A stretch of 64,000 bases of DNA from Vitellaria paradoxa (GCA_019916065.1 CM034244.1:23986471-24050470); one strand, 5' to 3'. Counted from the stretch's first letter, positions 12,515 to 24,885 are shown. Made by a program: numbers and translations. Notes: a model not told the origin generated them from the letters alone.

Positions 12515-13690
12515 CTATTGTATGCCCTTACTAGCCCTCCAACTATTAAACACATCATTAGCTAGTTGGTCTCTCCAAGTAGTCCACTCATCTAATGTTT
12601 TAATCACTTTAATCTGTTGCCCATACTCATAATCTTTTACAAAATTTTGAAAGTACTCAATAAACTCATTATAATGCTCCATTGGATCAACTCTCATTTC
12701 CCTTCGAATCAAATTATATAATAAACAGCAAACTGTTATAATATCAACATGTATTCCGACACCATAGAAGCAAGTGTTGTTCAAAATTTTCCATTGCATT
12801 TTAAGTAAGCCAATGTACCTTTCAATGATGTTTCTTACCAATGAATGTTTCACATTAAAAAATTCTCGTGTATTTGTGGAATGACAACCTTCTCTCCACT
12901 CACTGAGGTGATATCTTTCACCTTTAGAAGTTGTTAAAAAGCCCTTATCATTTGTATAACCAGCATCAACAAGATAATAATATCATATAGCAATAAAAGT
13001 AAGATAATTTAGTTATTATGCCACAGTTTGAAGTCTAATTTCAGTAATAATGTATGTTCCCTCACTATTTGGTACTTTTGATGAATTTCTCCTACTTATA
13101 GCATCTTTAAATATCTTGTCATATGTAGTTGAGCCTTCCCATCCTGGCAAAACATAAATGAATTGCATATCTCTAGAGCAAATAACCAAGACATTTGTTA
13201 CTAGTTCTCATTTCCTTATCAATATCTAAACTTGGCAATGTCCGCAATTCTAACCTTCATATACATTCCATCTAATGCTCCTAGACAATTCTATTGGTAA
13301 GCAAAAAAAGTTAAATAATAATAAAAGAATCCCTCTAGCTCTGGTTTTAACACTAAATATGAGCTTATTTTATATACCTTGAACTATTTCCACCTCTCAT
13401 TAGAACATTTTTTAGGTATCGGTTGCGGAGCCTTAAATAATACTTCAAGTAACCTTAAAATGGTACGTAAAACCTCGTGAAAATGCCTATGAATTGTCTC
13501 TTGAGAATGCTTAAATCTATATTTGATTAGCCTATTCCTTACACTGTGTGCCATAATATTCAAAAAAGGCCAACCATCTCTTCAACCAACATAAATTTTG
13601 TGACTTCTAGACCACCAATATCATAAAGCAAACCACATAATACAGGGAATATGTGCAAATCTATTCTTAGCTGCACAACACAACAAAGAT
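12515..13690 (-). pseudogene. PIF/Harbinger DDE transposase pseudogene (copy 1)
   Basis: Read on the minus strand with frame changes, the segments follow the order of a plant HARBI1-like nuclease: VEEMVGLFLNIMAHSVRNR (about 13600-13510), CLGALDGMYMKVRI with the first catalytic Asp (about 13285), MQFIYVLPGWEGS (about 13160), YYLVDAGY with a later catalytic Asp (about 12980), GERYHLSEW, and the well-kept C-terminus (12853-12515) with VRNIIERYIGLLKMQW, CCLLYNLIRREM and WTTWRDQLA. In the family this protein cuts and pastes the element at TWA targets. Several stops and frameshifts (for example two consecutive stops after IAKFRY) show it is dead. The full element probably spans about 11.3-13.9 kb; terminal repeats were not found. 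Confidence 0.87.
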
Positions 13691-16581
13691 TATTTTTCAA
13701 AAATTCCCTAATTTTTTTTAGTCCTTTTGTGAAAGTGGGTCTCAAGCTAGATCTAAATTTCAAAATCTTCTCTTTCTCTCGTTCAAGTGTGTAATATAAA
13801 CAAGTAAATATATATCTATTTGTACCCAAAATATCATCTTGATCAGTCGATAAGATTTTCTTGGGATTCCTATGCCAGATAAGATTTTGTCTAAAATATA
13901 TGGTTGTGAGATTTGATGTTTTAATTTTCTTGGTCAACAAACATATTTTGATCTACTAAGGCCAAGAGCAATTATCTCATTGATTGATATTGTTTTGGAC
14001 ATAACATTCTACTTAATTATGTAAAGATATTGGGCTGATTTACTCTCTGATTCTATGGGGATATTCAGCCAAATCATTTTGATTCTACAAAAATCTTTGG
14101 CCAATTTACTTTTGATGCTACAAGATTTTTGGCACCCAAATCGTGGATAAAGATAATGGAAGTTATCGCTTGTCAATTACAACCACCCAAAGTAATTACA
14201 ACCACTCAGATACGTCAGAAGTTGCTAAGACAGTTACAACCACCCAGATAACTACCTACTCAAGTTATGGATAAACGGGTAGTTGAGTAGAGGTTGCAGA
14301 CGGCAGTTACAGATGGGTAGCAGTTACTTTGCTACTCTTAGTATAAATCTCGAAAAAGGAAGCCAAAAAATGGGTCCTTGCACCATACTTCTCTACAGCG
14401 AGATTATCTTTTCTATATTTATCTTTTTCTTACACTTAGAAGTCATATAGAGTAGTTAGGAGTAGGTTAACTTGGTCTTCTTTCTATCTTATCATTATCA
14501 AAATGTATTCTTATACATTCTTAGTCACCTGTATCTATATTCTAGTTTTGGAGATCAATATAAAAGTTATTTCAACAAAGGCACAAATGCAGGTAAATTT
14601 TGCCTTATTCAATGTGTACTTATCTATTATTTCTCCCTGACGTAGCGTAAAATAAAGATAAATTAACTTGTTCAATAACAAAGCCAATATCTTGGAATCC
14701 TCCAAGAGAATTGAGAGAAAACTTGAAACAAAAGTCTAAGGTTTTGTATTTCTAAAATAAAGAATAAATAATAATTCCAACAAAATAATTTAAAGTGGTT
14801 TATATAGGTTTCTAACCCTAAAATAAAATAAAGTACGTGAATAGGAAAAAAAATTAAATTAAATTAAAATTTGCCAATGCTTGCCCTTCAATTTTGTTTG
14901 GACTATGGACAAACTGCCTTCTCTGTATCAATCTGCTATGTGTATTCCTCAGCTACACAATCCACGTCAATCCCCTCCACTTGGGAAAAACTCACCCTCG
15001 AGTTATGTTCAGGATAGGCGAGACTTGAATCTTTGAAAAGCGTCAAATCAACAACACTAAAAATACTTAAAATCCCCATGTCACTCAATAAATCAACAAA
15101 TAAGCATTATCATTGATCTTATGTAGGATCTTGAACGATCCATACTTCTTCTGCTTAAGTTTGTTATAAGTACCCACTGGAAGTTACTCTTTCCGTAGAA
15201 ACATTATTACCTCGTCTCCCACATTAAAAACACGTGGCTTCTTATATTTATCAATAGATTGCTTGTAACGGTCAGTCGCCTATTGTCACTTCTATTTGAC
15301 CTCGAAATGAACTTTCTGAACCTAATCGGTTAGGTTCTCATTTACAATACTCAAGCCAGGCACCCTAGGCAACTTTACTAAATTCAAAGCATGGTTGGGT
15401 GGTTTCATATAGACAATGGAAAAAAATGTGATCTACTTATAGCAAAATGGACTGCATTATTGTAAGCAAACTCAGCCTGGGCTAAAGCAAAATCCTACTA
15501 CTTTGGTCTGATACTCCTGATCAAGTTTCCCAAAGTGCGATTAACCACCCCTATTTGCCCATCCGTTTGAGGGGGAGCTGTGCTACTGAAATTCAAAGAC
15601 TAATCAAACAGTCGCCATAAAGTCAGTCAAAATGACTAAGGAATTTGGCATCAATTAGAAGTAATAGTCTTCGATACACCATGTAAACAAATAATATCCC
15701 TAAAAGATAATTTAACCACAAATAATGCATCTTATATTTTCTTACAGGGTATGAATTATGCCATTTTTAAAAATTTATCCCCCACTACAAATATAGAATC
15801 CATACCCCACTGAGTCCACGGTAAGCCCAATACAAAATCCATAAAGAGATCCTCCTATATAGAATTAGGTATGGACAATGGCATGTATAAGCCAGTATTA
15901 TGAGATTGCTCCTTCGATGTCTGATAAACGTAACACCTCTCCACAAATTTGGAAACGTTACGCCTCAGTTTAGGCTAATAATACCATTTTCAAACTACTT
16001 CCAAGGTCTTATCCCAATCAAGATGACTAGCTAATCCTCTACCATGCAAGTCTCTAACAGCCTTCTCATATGAGGAAGTACAAAGAAGACAGAGCTGATT
16101 ACCTTTCATAACAAAGCCATCACAAATGTGAAAGTCCTCTATTGTAAACTTCTTTTGTAGACACACTTTTCATATATTGCTGAAATTAGGATCTTGGGCA
16201 TACAAATCCTTTAAGTAATCAAACCCAATAATTTCGAAGCTAAGAGTCTCCAACAAACCCACTCTTTTGCTCAAACATCGGTAACTCAATTATGCGCACT
16301 AGACTTGTGCACTAACTTGTAAGGAAATTTCTACAAGTACGTAGACCATCAAACATGCATGTCATTGGTGAGGCATTGTTGACTCCCCAAATGCTTCAAA
16401 GCTTAATGATCAGTATAAAGAATAACTCCTTCCCAATCAAATAATGTTCCTATTACTTCAAAGCCCTCATTATGGCATAGAACTCTTTGTCATACATAAA
16501 CCACTTTCTTCTAGACTCACTTAATGTTTCACTGAAGAATGCAACCGACCTCTTTTTCTTGTGAAAGAGCTGCTCCTACAC

Positions 16582-17480
16582 CTATTCCACTTGCATCACA
16601 CTCAACCTCAAACAACTGTTAAAGCTTGATAAAGTTAAAATAAGTGTGGTGCACATCTTCTCTTTTCCCAATGCAAAGCTCTTCTCTTGTTCTCCTTCCC
16701 AATGAAATTTTCCTTTTTTCAGGCATTCGTTAATAGGTACCACTATACTACTAAAATTTTGAATAAATCGTATGTAAAAAGTAGACAAGTTACAAAAACT
16801 ACCAACATTCCCTACAGTTTTCAATGTAAGCCAATCTTTAATTGCCCTAACTTTCTCTTCATCAACCTGGATCCCATCTTTACTGGCAACATTACCAAGG
16901 AACAATAAACTTTCACTAATGAAAATACACTTCTTTATATTGGCATAGAGTTTATTTTCTCGTAACACCTAAAACACATCCCTAATTTGCCCACATACTC
17001 ATCAATAAATCTATTATAAATTAAAATGCCATCAAAATATACCATAACAAATCTGCCAATGAAAGGTCAGAGTACTTGATCATTAACCTCATAACATGCT
17101 AAGTGCGTTAGATAACCCAAAAGATATGACCAGCCATTCAAATAACTCATCTCATGTTTTGAAGTTCGTTTTCCACTCATCACCTAGATGAATGCGAATC
17201 TGATGTTAGCCACTCCGCAGATCAATCTTCATAAATATTATCGAACCATTAAGCTAATCTAGCATGCCATCAAGTTGAGGAATTAGAAACTTGTGCCCAA
17301 CTGTAATCTAGTTGATCGCCCAGCTATCTACACACATCCTCCAACTCCCATCTTTCTTGGGTGCCAAAAGGGCTGGCATTATATCTGAACTCATGCTAGC
17401 TTGAATGTACCCCTTTTTTAGCAATTATTCCACCTTTTCCTACAGAATCTCATTCTCTTTAGGGCTCATCCGATAATGTA
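16582..17480 (-). pseudogene. Ty3/gypsy reverse transcriptase / RNase H remnant
   Basis: On the minus strand the order [11 protein letters not shown] (about 17360), FMKIDLRSG (about 17230), HQIRIHLGDEWKT, EWLVISFGLSNA (about 17130) and MVYFDG (about 17040) matches gypsy RT. The catalytic box normally reads YxDD; here it is YFDG, so an essential Asp is lost. It continues into a 128-codon open stretch (16968-16582) with [24 protein letters not shown] and [16 protein letters not shown], the RT-to-RNase H connection. Stop codons in the RT part confirm decay. Confidence 0.88.
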
Positions 17481-17705
17481 GAAAGTTAGATAGGCTAGCC
17501 CTAGGGACCAAATCTATATGGTGCAAGACATTACGCATCGCCGCTTAGTAAATCCTTGTGTACCACATCATTGAATTTTGCCAGCAAATTCTAAACATTA
17601 ACAGGCAGTTGCTCCTATTTCATCTCATCCCCTCTAATATCACTTTTTACAATCAAAAGATGAATCTCAAGGAACTGTCTATAAGCATCCACAAATTTAA
17701 GACTT

Positions 17706-18134
17706 CTATGCATAATAGTCAAAGTTTTTCCTCTCCATTTTGGAAGCTCTGGGTGTAAACTTACTTGGCATAGAGATCAATGTGTAGAGAGCCCCACCTT
17801 CCTCCAAGCAATAAGTGTTGTTCTTCCCAGAGTACTTTGGATCGACAACATACTGCCACGATCTCCTAAGCAAAATATGGCAATCATCTACATTCACAAG
17901 GTCACAATATACCTTAGCACAATACTTTCCAATGGAAAAAGGGACTTGACACCTCTTTGTAACATCTATCTTTCCCACTTCCTTGATCCAACTGATTATG
18001 TAAGGATTGGGATGATTTTTAGGTACTAACTGCAATTTCTTTATTATTTCCCTACTAGTGACGTTCTTCTTACTTCTACTGTCAATGATCAAATCAAGAC
18101 ATCTACCCAAAACTGTGTATCGAGTTCTAAACAA
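17706..18134 (-). pseudogene. Ty3/gypsy aspartic protease domain remnant
   Basis: An open stretch of 142 codons. LDLIIDSRSKKNVTSREI corresponds to the retropepsin-type active-site region (usual form IIDGGSxxN); the catalytic Asp is kept but the following Gly has become Ser and Arg. HPNPYIISWI and CHILLRRSWQYVVD are typical of the plant gypsy protease-to-RT linker (usual LLGRPWQ). It lies between gag-like sequence above 18.4 kb and the RT remnant below 17.5 kb, in the expected order. Confidence 0.8.
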
Positions 18135-18697
18135 TCAGTGTCATTGTGAAAGTTGATGCTCTCGCAAAAAGCTTTAGATAAAGACCACAGGAAACCTACA
18201 TTCTCCCATCTTTCATCTTCTCCCTGTTCAGCTAGGTTGACAGATTTTTTCAAGGGCAATCGATGTCCCTACTTATTGTACTTGAAATGCTTGATTGGAA
18301 CAAGTTTTGCACAAGGATTGAGACCTTTTGGAGGAGCAAAAGTAATGCTTTTACCTACAGTTTCAGCTGTATCATGTTTCCTCCATTGGCTATAGCCACC
18401 TTTTGCAAATATTGAGAAGCATGTCTGGCTTTGTCTTTATCCGTAAAGGAAGCTTAATTACTGAAACTGTCACTAGTATTAAACCTGTGGTTTATGTAAC
18501 TCCTACCCCTGTCCAGTAACATATCTCTACCTTCAAAGCAAAATTCCGCACCTCGATTATGGATAATACCATCTAGACCCCAATCTTATCTTAAATCACA
18601 GATTTAAGACCTTCCAAATATCACGAAACCTGTTAAGTATCATTTCTAATAATTGATTCCTTTTGGCTAGGTGCATAAAGTCAGTTGTATATTGTGG

Positions 18698-18916
18698 TTA
18701 CCCTGCGTACACCCTTGATAAGACTGCAAAAAGATATTGGTCATAATCTAGGAGAAGAAACTGCCACCTCAACAACTGTTTCATTCTACACAATGTTGTA
18801 ACTAACCTTTTACCCTCTCTTTGACGTTGTTTTTGTAAACTAACCCAACAAATTTTGGCATCCCCTTTCAATTTATAGGTTACTAGCTTCGCCATTTTAG
18901 GGCCAAAAATCTCCAT
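18698..18916 (-). pseudogene. Ty3/gypsy gag (capsid-like) remnant
   Basis: A 72-codon open stretch with LVTYKLKGDAKICWVSLQ, the form of the plant gypsy gag core (usually LKGxAxxWW followed by a basic segment and FxxxFxPxDY). Here MKQLLRWQFLLLDYDQYLF matches that continuation. Upstream toward 19.4 kb there is further broken coding, starting near an ATG at about 19388 (minus strand) just inside the LTR. No zinc knuckle could be found. Confidence 0.65.
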
Positions 18917-19709
18917 ATGATCAAAGAACTGATCTACTTTCGTAAGCCAATCAAAAAATTATTTTATGTTTAAGTTTCTACAAAAAGAATGGATATTGAC
19001 CTCTAATTTAAATTCATTATCATGCTGAGGCGTATGATATGTAAGATTGTCATACAACCTACCTCTAGGTCGAACCACCGTAAATCCTAAATCATTTTTA
19101 TCATCGTTATTATCATTAAGATTTGCCACTACTCGTAGGGTTTAAAGGAGCTAAACCCTCAATTGTTTTACCACTTACAAGTCCTTGGGCTAGATTCAGT
19201 CTTGCATTTCTATTCCTATCACCGATAATTCACAATAGAGTTGCCATCTGTGTATTAATCTCCTCTAATCGATCAACCCTTCACTACTCTAATGCTCGCA
19301 TTGCTAACTACTTTTCTTAAACCTGAGCTAAGACAACCTACAATCTCTAATCTATGTCACGAGATTGGTCACCTCCACTACCGCCATGGTTAGGCATCAA
19401 ATTAAGAGACACTCGCTCTAAAAGAATTGAGAAAAAACTCATAACAGAAGTCTAGCATTCTGTAATTTTGAAGTAAAAAATGAATAATAATCCTAACAAA
19501 ATAACGTAAAATGATTCATATGGTTCTCTAACCCTAAAATGAAATAAAATGTGTAGACAAAAAGAAATTAAATTAAATTAAAATCCATCGTCACTTGCCT
19601 TTCAATTCTGTTTGGATTTTTAACAAACTGTCTTCTCCATATAAGTCCGCTCTAAGTACTCCTCAGCTAGACGATCTACGTCACTCCCCGCATTAATTAC
19701 TACTCTAAT

Positions 19710-20640
19710 TCTAAATCAGATTATGAATCTGATCCAACTACATCTTATTCTGCTGAGTATCATTGGTACTATAATCCATATTTTTTACTAATACTTAATA
19801 TTTTAATAGATATTCTAATTGTAATTCAAATTAAATTGATCCATCTCCATCCTATCATTATTCGTATCAATCCTGCTACCTTAATCCATGTTATTATGTG
19901 TATCAGTATTATAATAATTCATATTATTATTCTAATATGTAATACTCTTATCAAGCATTATATCATTTAGAATCAGAATCTGGTTCATAACCCTCTCTGC
20001 AGTCTCGATTGATGTTATATTCATATCCATATACGTAGTATGACTAACCTGTAAAGATTAGCAAATGTGAAGTTTGTATCTGCGAGGCAATGACAACCCC
20101 TATTGCTCGATTCTTACTTTGATCCACATCCATACAATTTGAGTTCCTGTGACTCTACCATGCCCGTGCAATTTTAACTTTCTGAAAAATTCATGAAAGA
20201 ATGTACACTGTTTGCACCGAGAAAAATAATTCTGGCACAAACAATTTGGCGGGCCTAGTATGACGCCGATTCTATAAAATCCAAATGACTTGCGAATAGC
20301 ACAAGAGTGTAACGGTTTGTGGACTAATTTACATGAGTTATTTGATAAGTTGATCACTGCAATCGAGGTAAGAGAGAGATTAATAGAAAAGTTACTCACT
20401 TCACTAGAAGTAAGAAGGCTGACTATCAACTAGTATATCTAGTCCAGTGGTGGGAGAATATGGCCAATTGAAAGAAGATTTGGCAAAAAATACAATCTCA
20501 TTCAAAGAACAATATAGAGCCAAGCAATGCAAAGATAATTTGGTTGATGATACAATCTTATTTGTAGGGCACGACTCAGCTAATCAATCCAATGATGACA
20601 AAGCCGATGTGCTCAGGGGCAAATTTTCATGCCGATAAGC
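19710..20640 (+). repeat. Unclassified dispersed repeat with broken coding remnants
   Basis: The stretch 19710-20260 is related to the reverse complement of about 8110-8560: both contain a Tyr-rich, serine/acid-containing reading (Y, N and S runs), a gcaatg-caaccc block and a ttctggcacaaacaat-like block. A further open stretch at 20447-20638 (63 codons, starting MVGEYGQLKEDLAKN) is charged and probably alpha-helical; a purine tract ttagggggcaa follows near 20680. It could be the internal part of an old retroelement or viral-like repeat; no diagnostic domain was seen. Confidence 0.4.
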
Positions 20641-21004
20641 GATGAAATTATCGCTTACTACTGTACCCAAATTTAAATTTAGGGGGCAAATCATTTTCTT
20701 AAAATTGTTTTTACTTGAGGATTTTAAACTTTTTGGTGTTATAAAATTTGCCAAAATATTTTTGATAAAAACTCTTTATATATGTATCTATATAGCTGCA
20801 GGTGCTGAGAAAGAGATGAGGGCAATGGCTAAACGTCTCTCCCTATTATATATATAGCTACAAATGATGAGAAAGAAATAGGGGTAAATGGGAGTATAAT
20901 AAAGAGTAGCAGGTGGCTAGACAAAGAGAGTCAGAGAGAGAAATAGGGACCAAATCAATGCTGTTGTTTGGCAGCCTCTGTCCAATTTAACTGACTTGTT
21001 CTAG

Positions 21005-22442
21005 GCTATAGGGGAAGAAGAAGATTATATAAGCAAAATTGTTGAAATTTTTTAGGCAATGGAAGGATCGCTTTATTTTATGGCTCAATGGTATTATAGT
21101 GCTAAAGATACAGTAAGAATTTTAGAAGTGTCCCCCATAGTATTATTTTTCTAATATTATAGATTTTTATTGTTGGACTATTCATTTTTCGTTAGGTTAT
21201 TAAAAGTTGCTCTAACCTTATCGATGATAAGTGCGTATTATTTTCTGAAATCAAGAATGATAACCCTCTAAATTTCCTTATTGAAAAGCTTAAAATTGTT
21301 CAACTACCTTTAAATGTATGACTTGCTTAGTCTCTTTAAAAATTCCAATTGCATTTCTATATTTATTTACATAAGAGCGTAATATTTTTAGCATTTGTTT
21401 ACATGTAGATTTGTCTATGAAGCTAACAACAATTTTGAATTATGACTATTATTATGACATGATGTACCTACTGCCATATTCTTCATTTGTCACTTGGCCA
21501 ACTGGTATATTCTTTACTTTAAGGAGTGAAATAAATCGCTTATTATTTTGATTTGCTTAAATGGGATTTGCTTAATTGAGAAAGCTATGAACTTATTTTT
21601 ACTATTCAATTCTCATAAACTAGTTGCAATATAATTATAGACAATGCAGGACTTGAAAGTGAATTGGATTCCACAATCTCAAGTAAGGTTATTGGAGTAG
21701 TAGGCAGTGCCAAATTTGATTGTGAAGTTGTTTCACAAGGTGAAAAGCAAAAGAAGAAAGAGATGACCCTTTTCGATCTTTACTCTGATTGTAGAGCAAT
21801 GTCGACTGAACTTTGCCTTAGTGCCAATATGTTTGGTGTCAACCTTGTAACTGTAAGTTTTGAATTAATGTTATTTTTCATTAGCTACTTTTTCACATTG
21901 ATGTTGCTTTTATTCTTCTTTTTATATTATAATTTGTTTGGTTAGAATTTAGATTTTAGTTTATTCATCTATTTTATCATTTTTAGGCTAAAAATTTTGA
22001 ACAATTTTGTTTCATGATGTTGAAATAGACAGTTGACCTAAATGCATTTGCATGTGAAAGCTTAAAATACAATCATCTTGAGACTCAGGTTCAAACCTTT
22101 GCCATAGCTTTGCTTTTTTTTTTTTTTTCCCTTTACATAAATGTATATGTCTAAAAATGTATATTATTAACTAATTAACGTATTCAACGGGTGATTAATG
22201 AATTTACAGAAGATTTTTTTATTTCTTCTGAAGGAATGGGAAAGGCTTTGTGCTCCATTCTCCTTAATAAGAAGTAACAATTCCCAAGAACCATATACAG
22301 ATCCTCTACGAAATGAAGATCACAATGATGAAACTAATGGTGATGACGAAGAAGATGATTCTAAAGTGTTTGAAGTTGATAGATTTTAGCTATTTGTTAC
22401 GGTGACCTAAAAGAAAATACAAAGCGTAGATTGTATTTTAAG
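21005..22442 (+). pseudogene. Chromomethylase (CMT3-like DNA cytosine methyltransferase) pseudogene, internal fragment
   Basis: Chromomethylases deposit non-CG DNA methylation on chromatin marked by H3K9 methylation. Six exon-like blocks keep plausible splice sites: about 21005-21112 (BAH domain: EEDYISKIVEIF, stop, LYFMAQWYYSAKDT), 21196-21315 (LIDDKCVLFSEIKNDNPL), about 21427-21504 (YDYYYDMMYLLPYSSF), 21650-21852 (MTLFDLYSDCRAMSTELCL), 22029-22088 (VDLNAFACESLKYNH), about 22190-22442 (LLKEWERLCAPFSLI, acidic stretch, VFEVDRF, then after a one-base frameshift LAICYGD). The last block is the start of the chromodomain. The SAM-binding motif, normally DLYSGCGxMSTGL, is altered at both glycines. 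Stops, frameshifts and loss of both ends make it a pseudogene. Retained introns show a DNA-level copy, not a processed one. Confidence 0.85.
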
Positions 22443-23267
22443 GTACTTGAATTTTAATCCAAAATTTAATCTTAAATTTGTGCATTTCTACTCTAAGAAC
22501 CTTAGAAAGAAACCCAGAAACATTCTTTAAGACAAATGTGTGCATAACAATTGTAACGAATTCGATTTTACTAAGCTATTTTGTTATTTTAATGTGTGAG
22601 TTTTTTTTTATATTAATTATTGGCATGACTTTGGAGGTGTTATGTGTTATATATGTATGTGGGTTTATTGTGTCATTTTTTATTGGAAGGAGTGTAAATG
22701 TTAATAAGAGGGATTATTACTTTTTCTTGAAACTTGGGGTTAAAATGCAATTGTAAAGAACCTTTTTGTAGAGACAAAACTTTTACACTAGTTTCCATCT
22801 CTCATTTTCCCCATTCATCATTCTCTCCTTATGTTACCTGAGTAAGTAAGAAAATCCTTCTCTTCATAAATTTTCTATGAAATTGATGGATTTTGGGTGC
22901 TCAAGTCAAGTCATTCCAAGAATTAAAATTGTTATACTCATTGAGGGCTACACTTAACGGGTTTCAAAATTTCAACTAGAGTATTTTTGGTGCTAGTGGG
23001 ATTTTCCTAAGATTGGATTCAAGGTAGGGTTTTGATCTGCAAACTCCATTATGTTAGATTTGCTATGTTGCACTATGAGTCCTATCATAAATCCATTTTA
23101 GAATATTATTGTACTTTATATAAAGGACTACTCTTAAGGTCTAGAGTATCCTTCCAATTAGAGAGAATAAAATCATATGTATTGAGTGTTTCAAAGAGAG
23201 TTCTCTTATAAACTTATATAATAATCCAAAATTTTAAAATTTTAACATATATTATTTTATAAAAAAT

Positions 23268-23290
23268 AATATATATATATATATATATAT
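23268..23290. repeat. (TA)n microsatellite
   Basis: Short perfect TA run. A second TA run occurs at 23577-23598. Confidence 0.85.
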
Positions 23291-23775
23291 GCATATATTT
23301 ACCAAAAAAGTTTGCGGTGGGTAAAACTTTGTAATTGTTTTGTACATATATATATGTATATATAGTAAGTAAAGAGAAACGTGGCACTAAGTTAAAGTTT
23401 GGCAGCCTTGCTTGGCCACCGAGTTTGGTTATATATATAAGTGTGTTGGAATGTTATTTAGTAGAGAGTGGGTATTGAACAACAAAAAAAAAAAAAAAAA
23501 TGAAAAGAAAAAAAATAATAAATTCTCTTGCCACGTGAAGGCCTTTGGCGGCCACCAAATATGCACATTTACACACATATATATATATATATATATATGA
23601 ATGCTGTGTAGTTGGTCCGTGAAAAAAAAAAAAAAAAAAACAAAACAAAAAACAAACGTGGCACCATTTCAGGTGCTGGTGGCACCCTAGGCCCAATGAG
23701 TCACTTTGCCTACTCTTAGCTCCATGATTGCACACACCCACACATGTATGTATATATATGTGTGTGTACCATACA

Positions 23776-23915
23776 GGGGGAAGGGAAGAAAACCGAGAAA
23801 AGAGAAAACAAAGGAAAAGAAAAGAAAGAGATGGGGGGAGAGAGAAAGAGGGAGAAGAAAGAGAAAAAAAAAAAAGAAAGAGGAGAGAGAAAGAAGAGAG
23901 AGAAAGTGAGAACTT
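23776..23915. repeat. 140-bp polypurine tract
   Basis: Almost pure A/G on the plus strand with very few interruptions. Open frames across it are only lysine/arginine/glutamate-rich low complexity and not genes. A similar tract sits at about 43505-43620 near the start of a Tekay-like solo LTR, which supports reading this area as retroelement-derived. Confidence 0.8.
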
Positions 23916-24230
23916 AAATTCATGAATAGCAGGGTTTTGCTATTTTCAACATCGTGATCATCATGACAGTGCTGGATTGTGGTAATTCAGTCCAGAATGA
24001 AAAATACGAAGGGACGAAGTTTCAAACCTTTGGAATTTCTTCACAACTTCTTCTTCTTTTCTTCGAATTGATGTAGGGGATTTATTCTTATAATTGAAAT
24101 TTAGTATTTTGTACAAAAGTATAATAATAATATATAATTTCACCGCTTAATTATTTTGGCAATGCAAGAGAATATAAAATGATGGAATTATGGTTAATAT
24201 TCTAATTTTGTGTACTTTCATGAAAATATG

Positions 24231-24516
24231 TTGAGGTGTTATAAGGGTGGCAAAAAGTTATAAGAGTAGCAAAAGGATAGCCTACGTGGCATGTTAAGGC
24301 GTTATAAGGGTGGCAAGGGGTTATAAGGGTGACAAAGGAATAACCTACGTGGCATGTTGATGTGTTATAAGGGTGACAAGAGGTTATAAGGGTAACAAAG
24401 GGATAACCTGCATGGCATGTTGAGGTGTTATAAAGGTGGTAAGGGGTTATAAGGGTAGCAAAAAGATAGCCTGCGTGGCATGTTGAGGTGTTGTAAGGGA
24501 GGTAAGGGAATAACCT
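24231..24516. repeat. 63-bp tandem repeat, about 4.5 copies
   Basis: Units at 24231-24293, 24294-24356, 24357-24419, 24420-24482 and a partial at 24483-24516. Each unit starts ttgaggtgttataagggtgg-like, holds a second ttataagggtagcaa half-unit, and ends cctacgtggcatg. Copies differ by substitutions but not length. No coding frame is kept across units. Confidence 0.92.
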
Positions 24517-24885
24517 TGTTTGGGCATTTCACTGCTTAATTATGTAATTTGTACTACTATCGTCTGTTTTATATGATAATAACATTTACTTTGAGCATCT
24601 ACTTTCTATCCTTATATGAAAATATTTGTTGACATTATTTGAATATATTTTTTCTACTAAGATTAGCGGCTCACCCTATTTTATGGGCTTTTATACAGAG
24701 AAACCATCTGATAGCAAAAGGTGAGGCTAATAGATGTTAGCGGCTGACCGAGATAGATGATTAGTTGTTATATATAATTTGGCACATATGTAATATTTTT
24801 AAACAATTAAGGTAAAGAGGAACTTGTGTAATTATTTCAGCTATTATACTCTGATTTTTCTAGTAAAAATTCAGGGTGTTATAAC

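Larger units (their letters stand above)
14638..19683 (-). mobile_element. Degenerate Ty3/gypsy LTR retrotransposon
   Basis: The ends are set by a 5-bp target-site duplication ctccc (14633-14637 and 19684-19688). The 3' LTR in element sense is 14638-14969 (332 bp). The other LTR ends at 19683 and is recognisable from about 19400, its inner end being too diverged to place. Shared LTR blocks include ttctaaccctaaaat and cctcagcta. A polypurine-type tract (agtggagggg, minus strand) lies just inside the LTR at 14969. The internal region carries gag, protease and RT/RNase H remnants in gypsy order; the integrase zone (about 14970-16500) is recognisable only in fragments such as FAYNNA-like coding near 15450. 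Stops and frameshifts occur throughout, so it is not autonomous. Confidence 0.88.
22552..24885 (+). mobile_element. Possible solo LTR or LTR fragment (Tekay/Del-like), uncertain
   Basis: The stretch begins tgtaacgaattcgatttt and ends aattcagggtgttata, which resemble the TGTAACACCC...GGGTGTTACA termini of Tekay/Del-type Ty3/gypsy LTRs. As in the solo LTR at 43294-46242, it contains a long purine tract and short tandem repeats. The flanking five bases (acaat against actta) do not form a good target-site duplication, and no coding region adjoins, so the assignment is tentative. Confidence 0.3.

Noticed and set aside
23687..23925. Open frames of 65-95 codons on both strands across the purine tract
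   Set aside because: Pure low-complexity Lys/Arg/Glu or Ser/Leu/Phe translations of A/G repeats.
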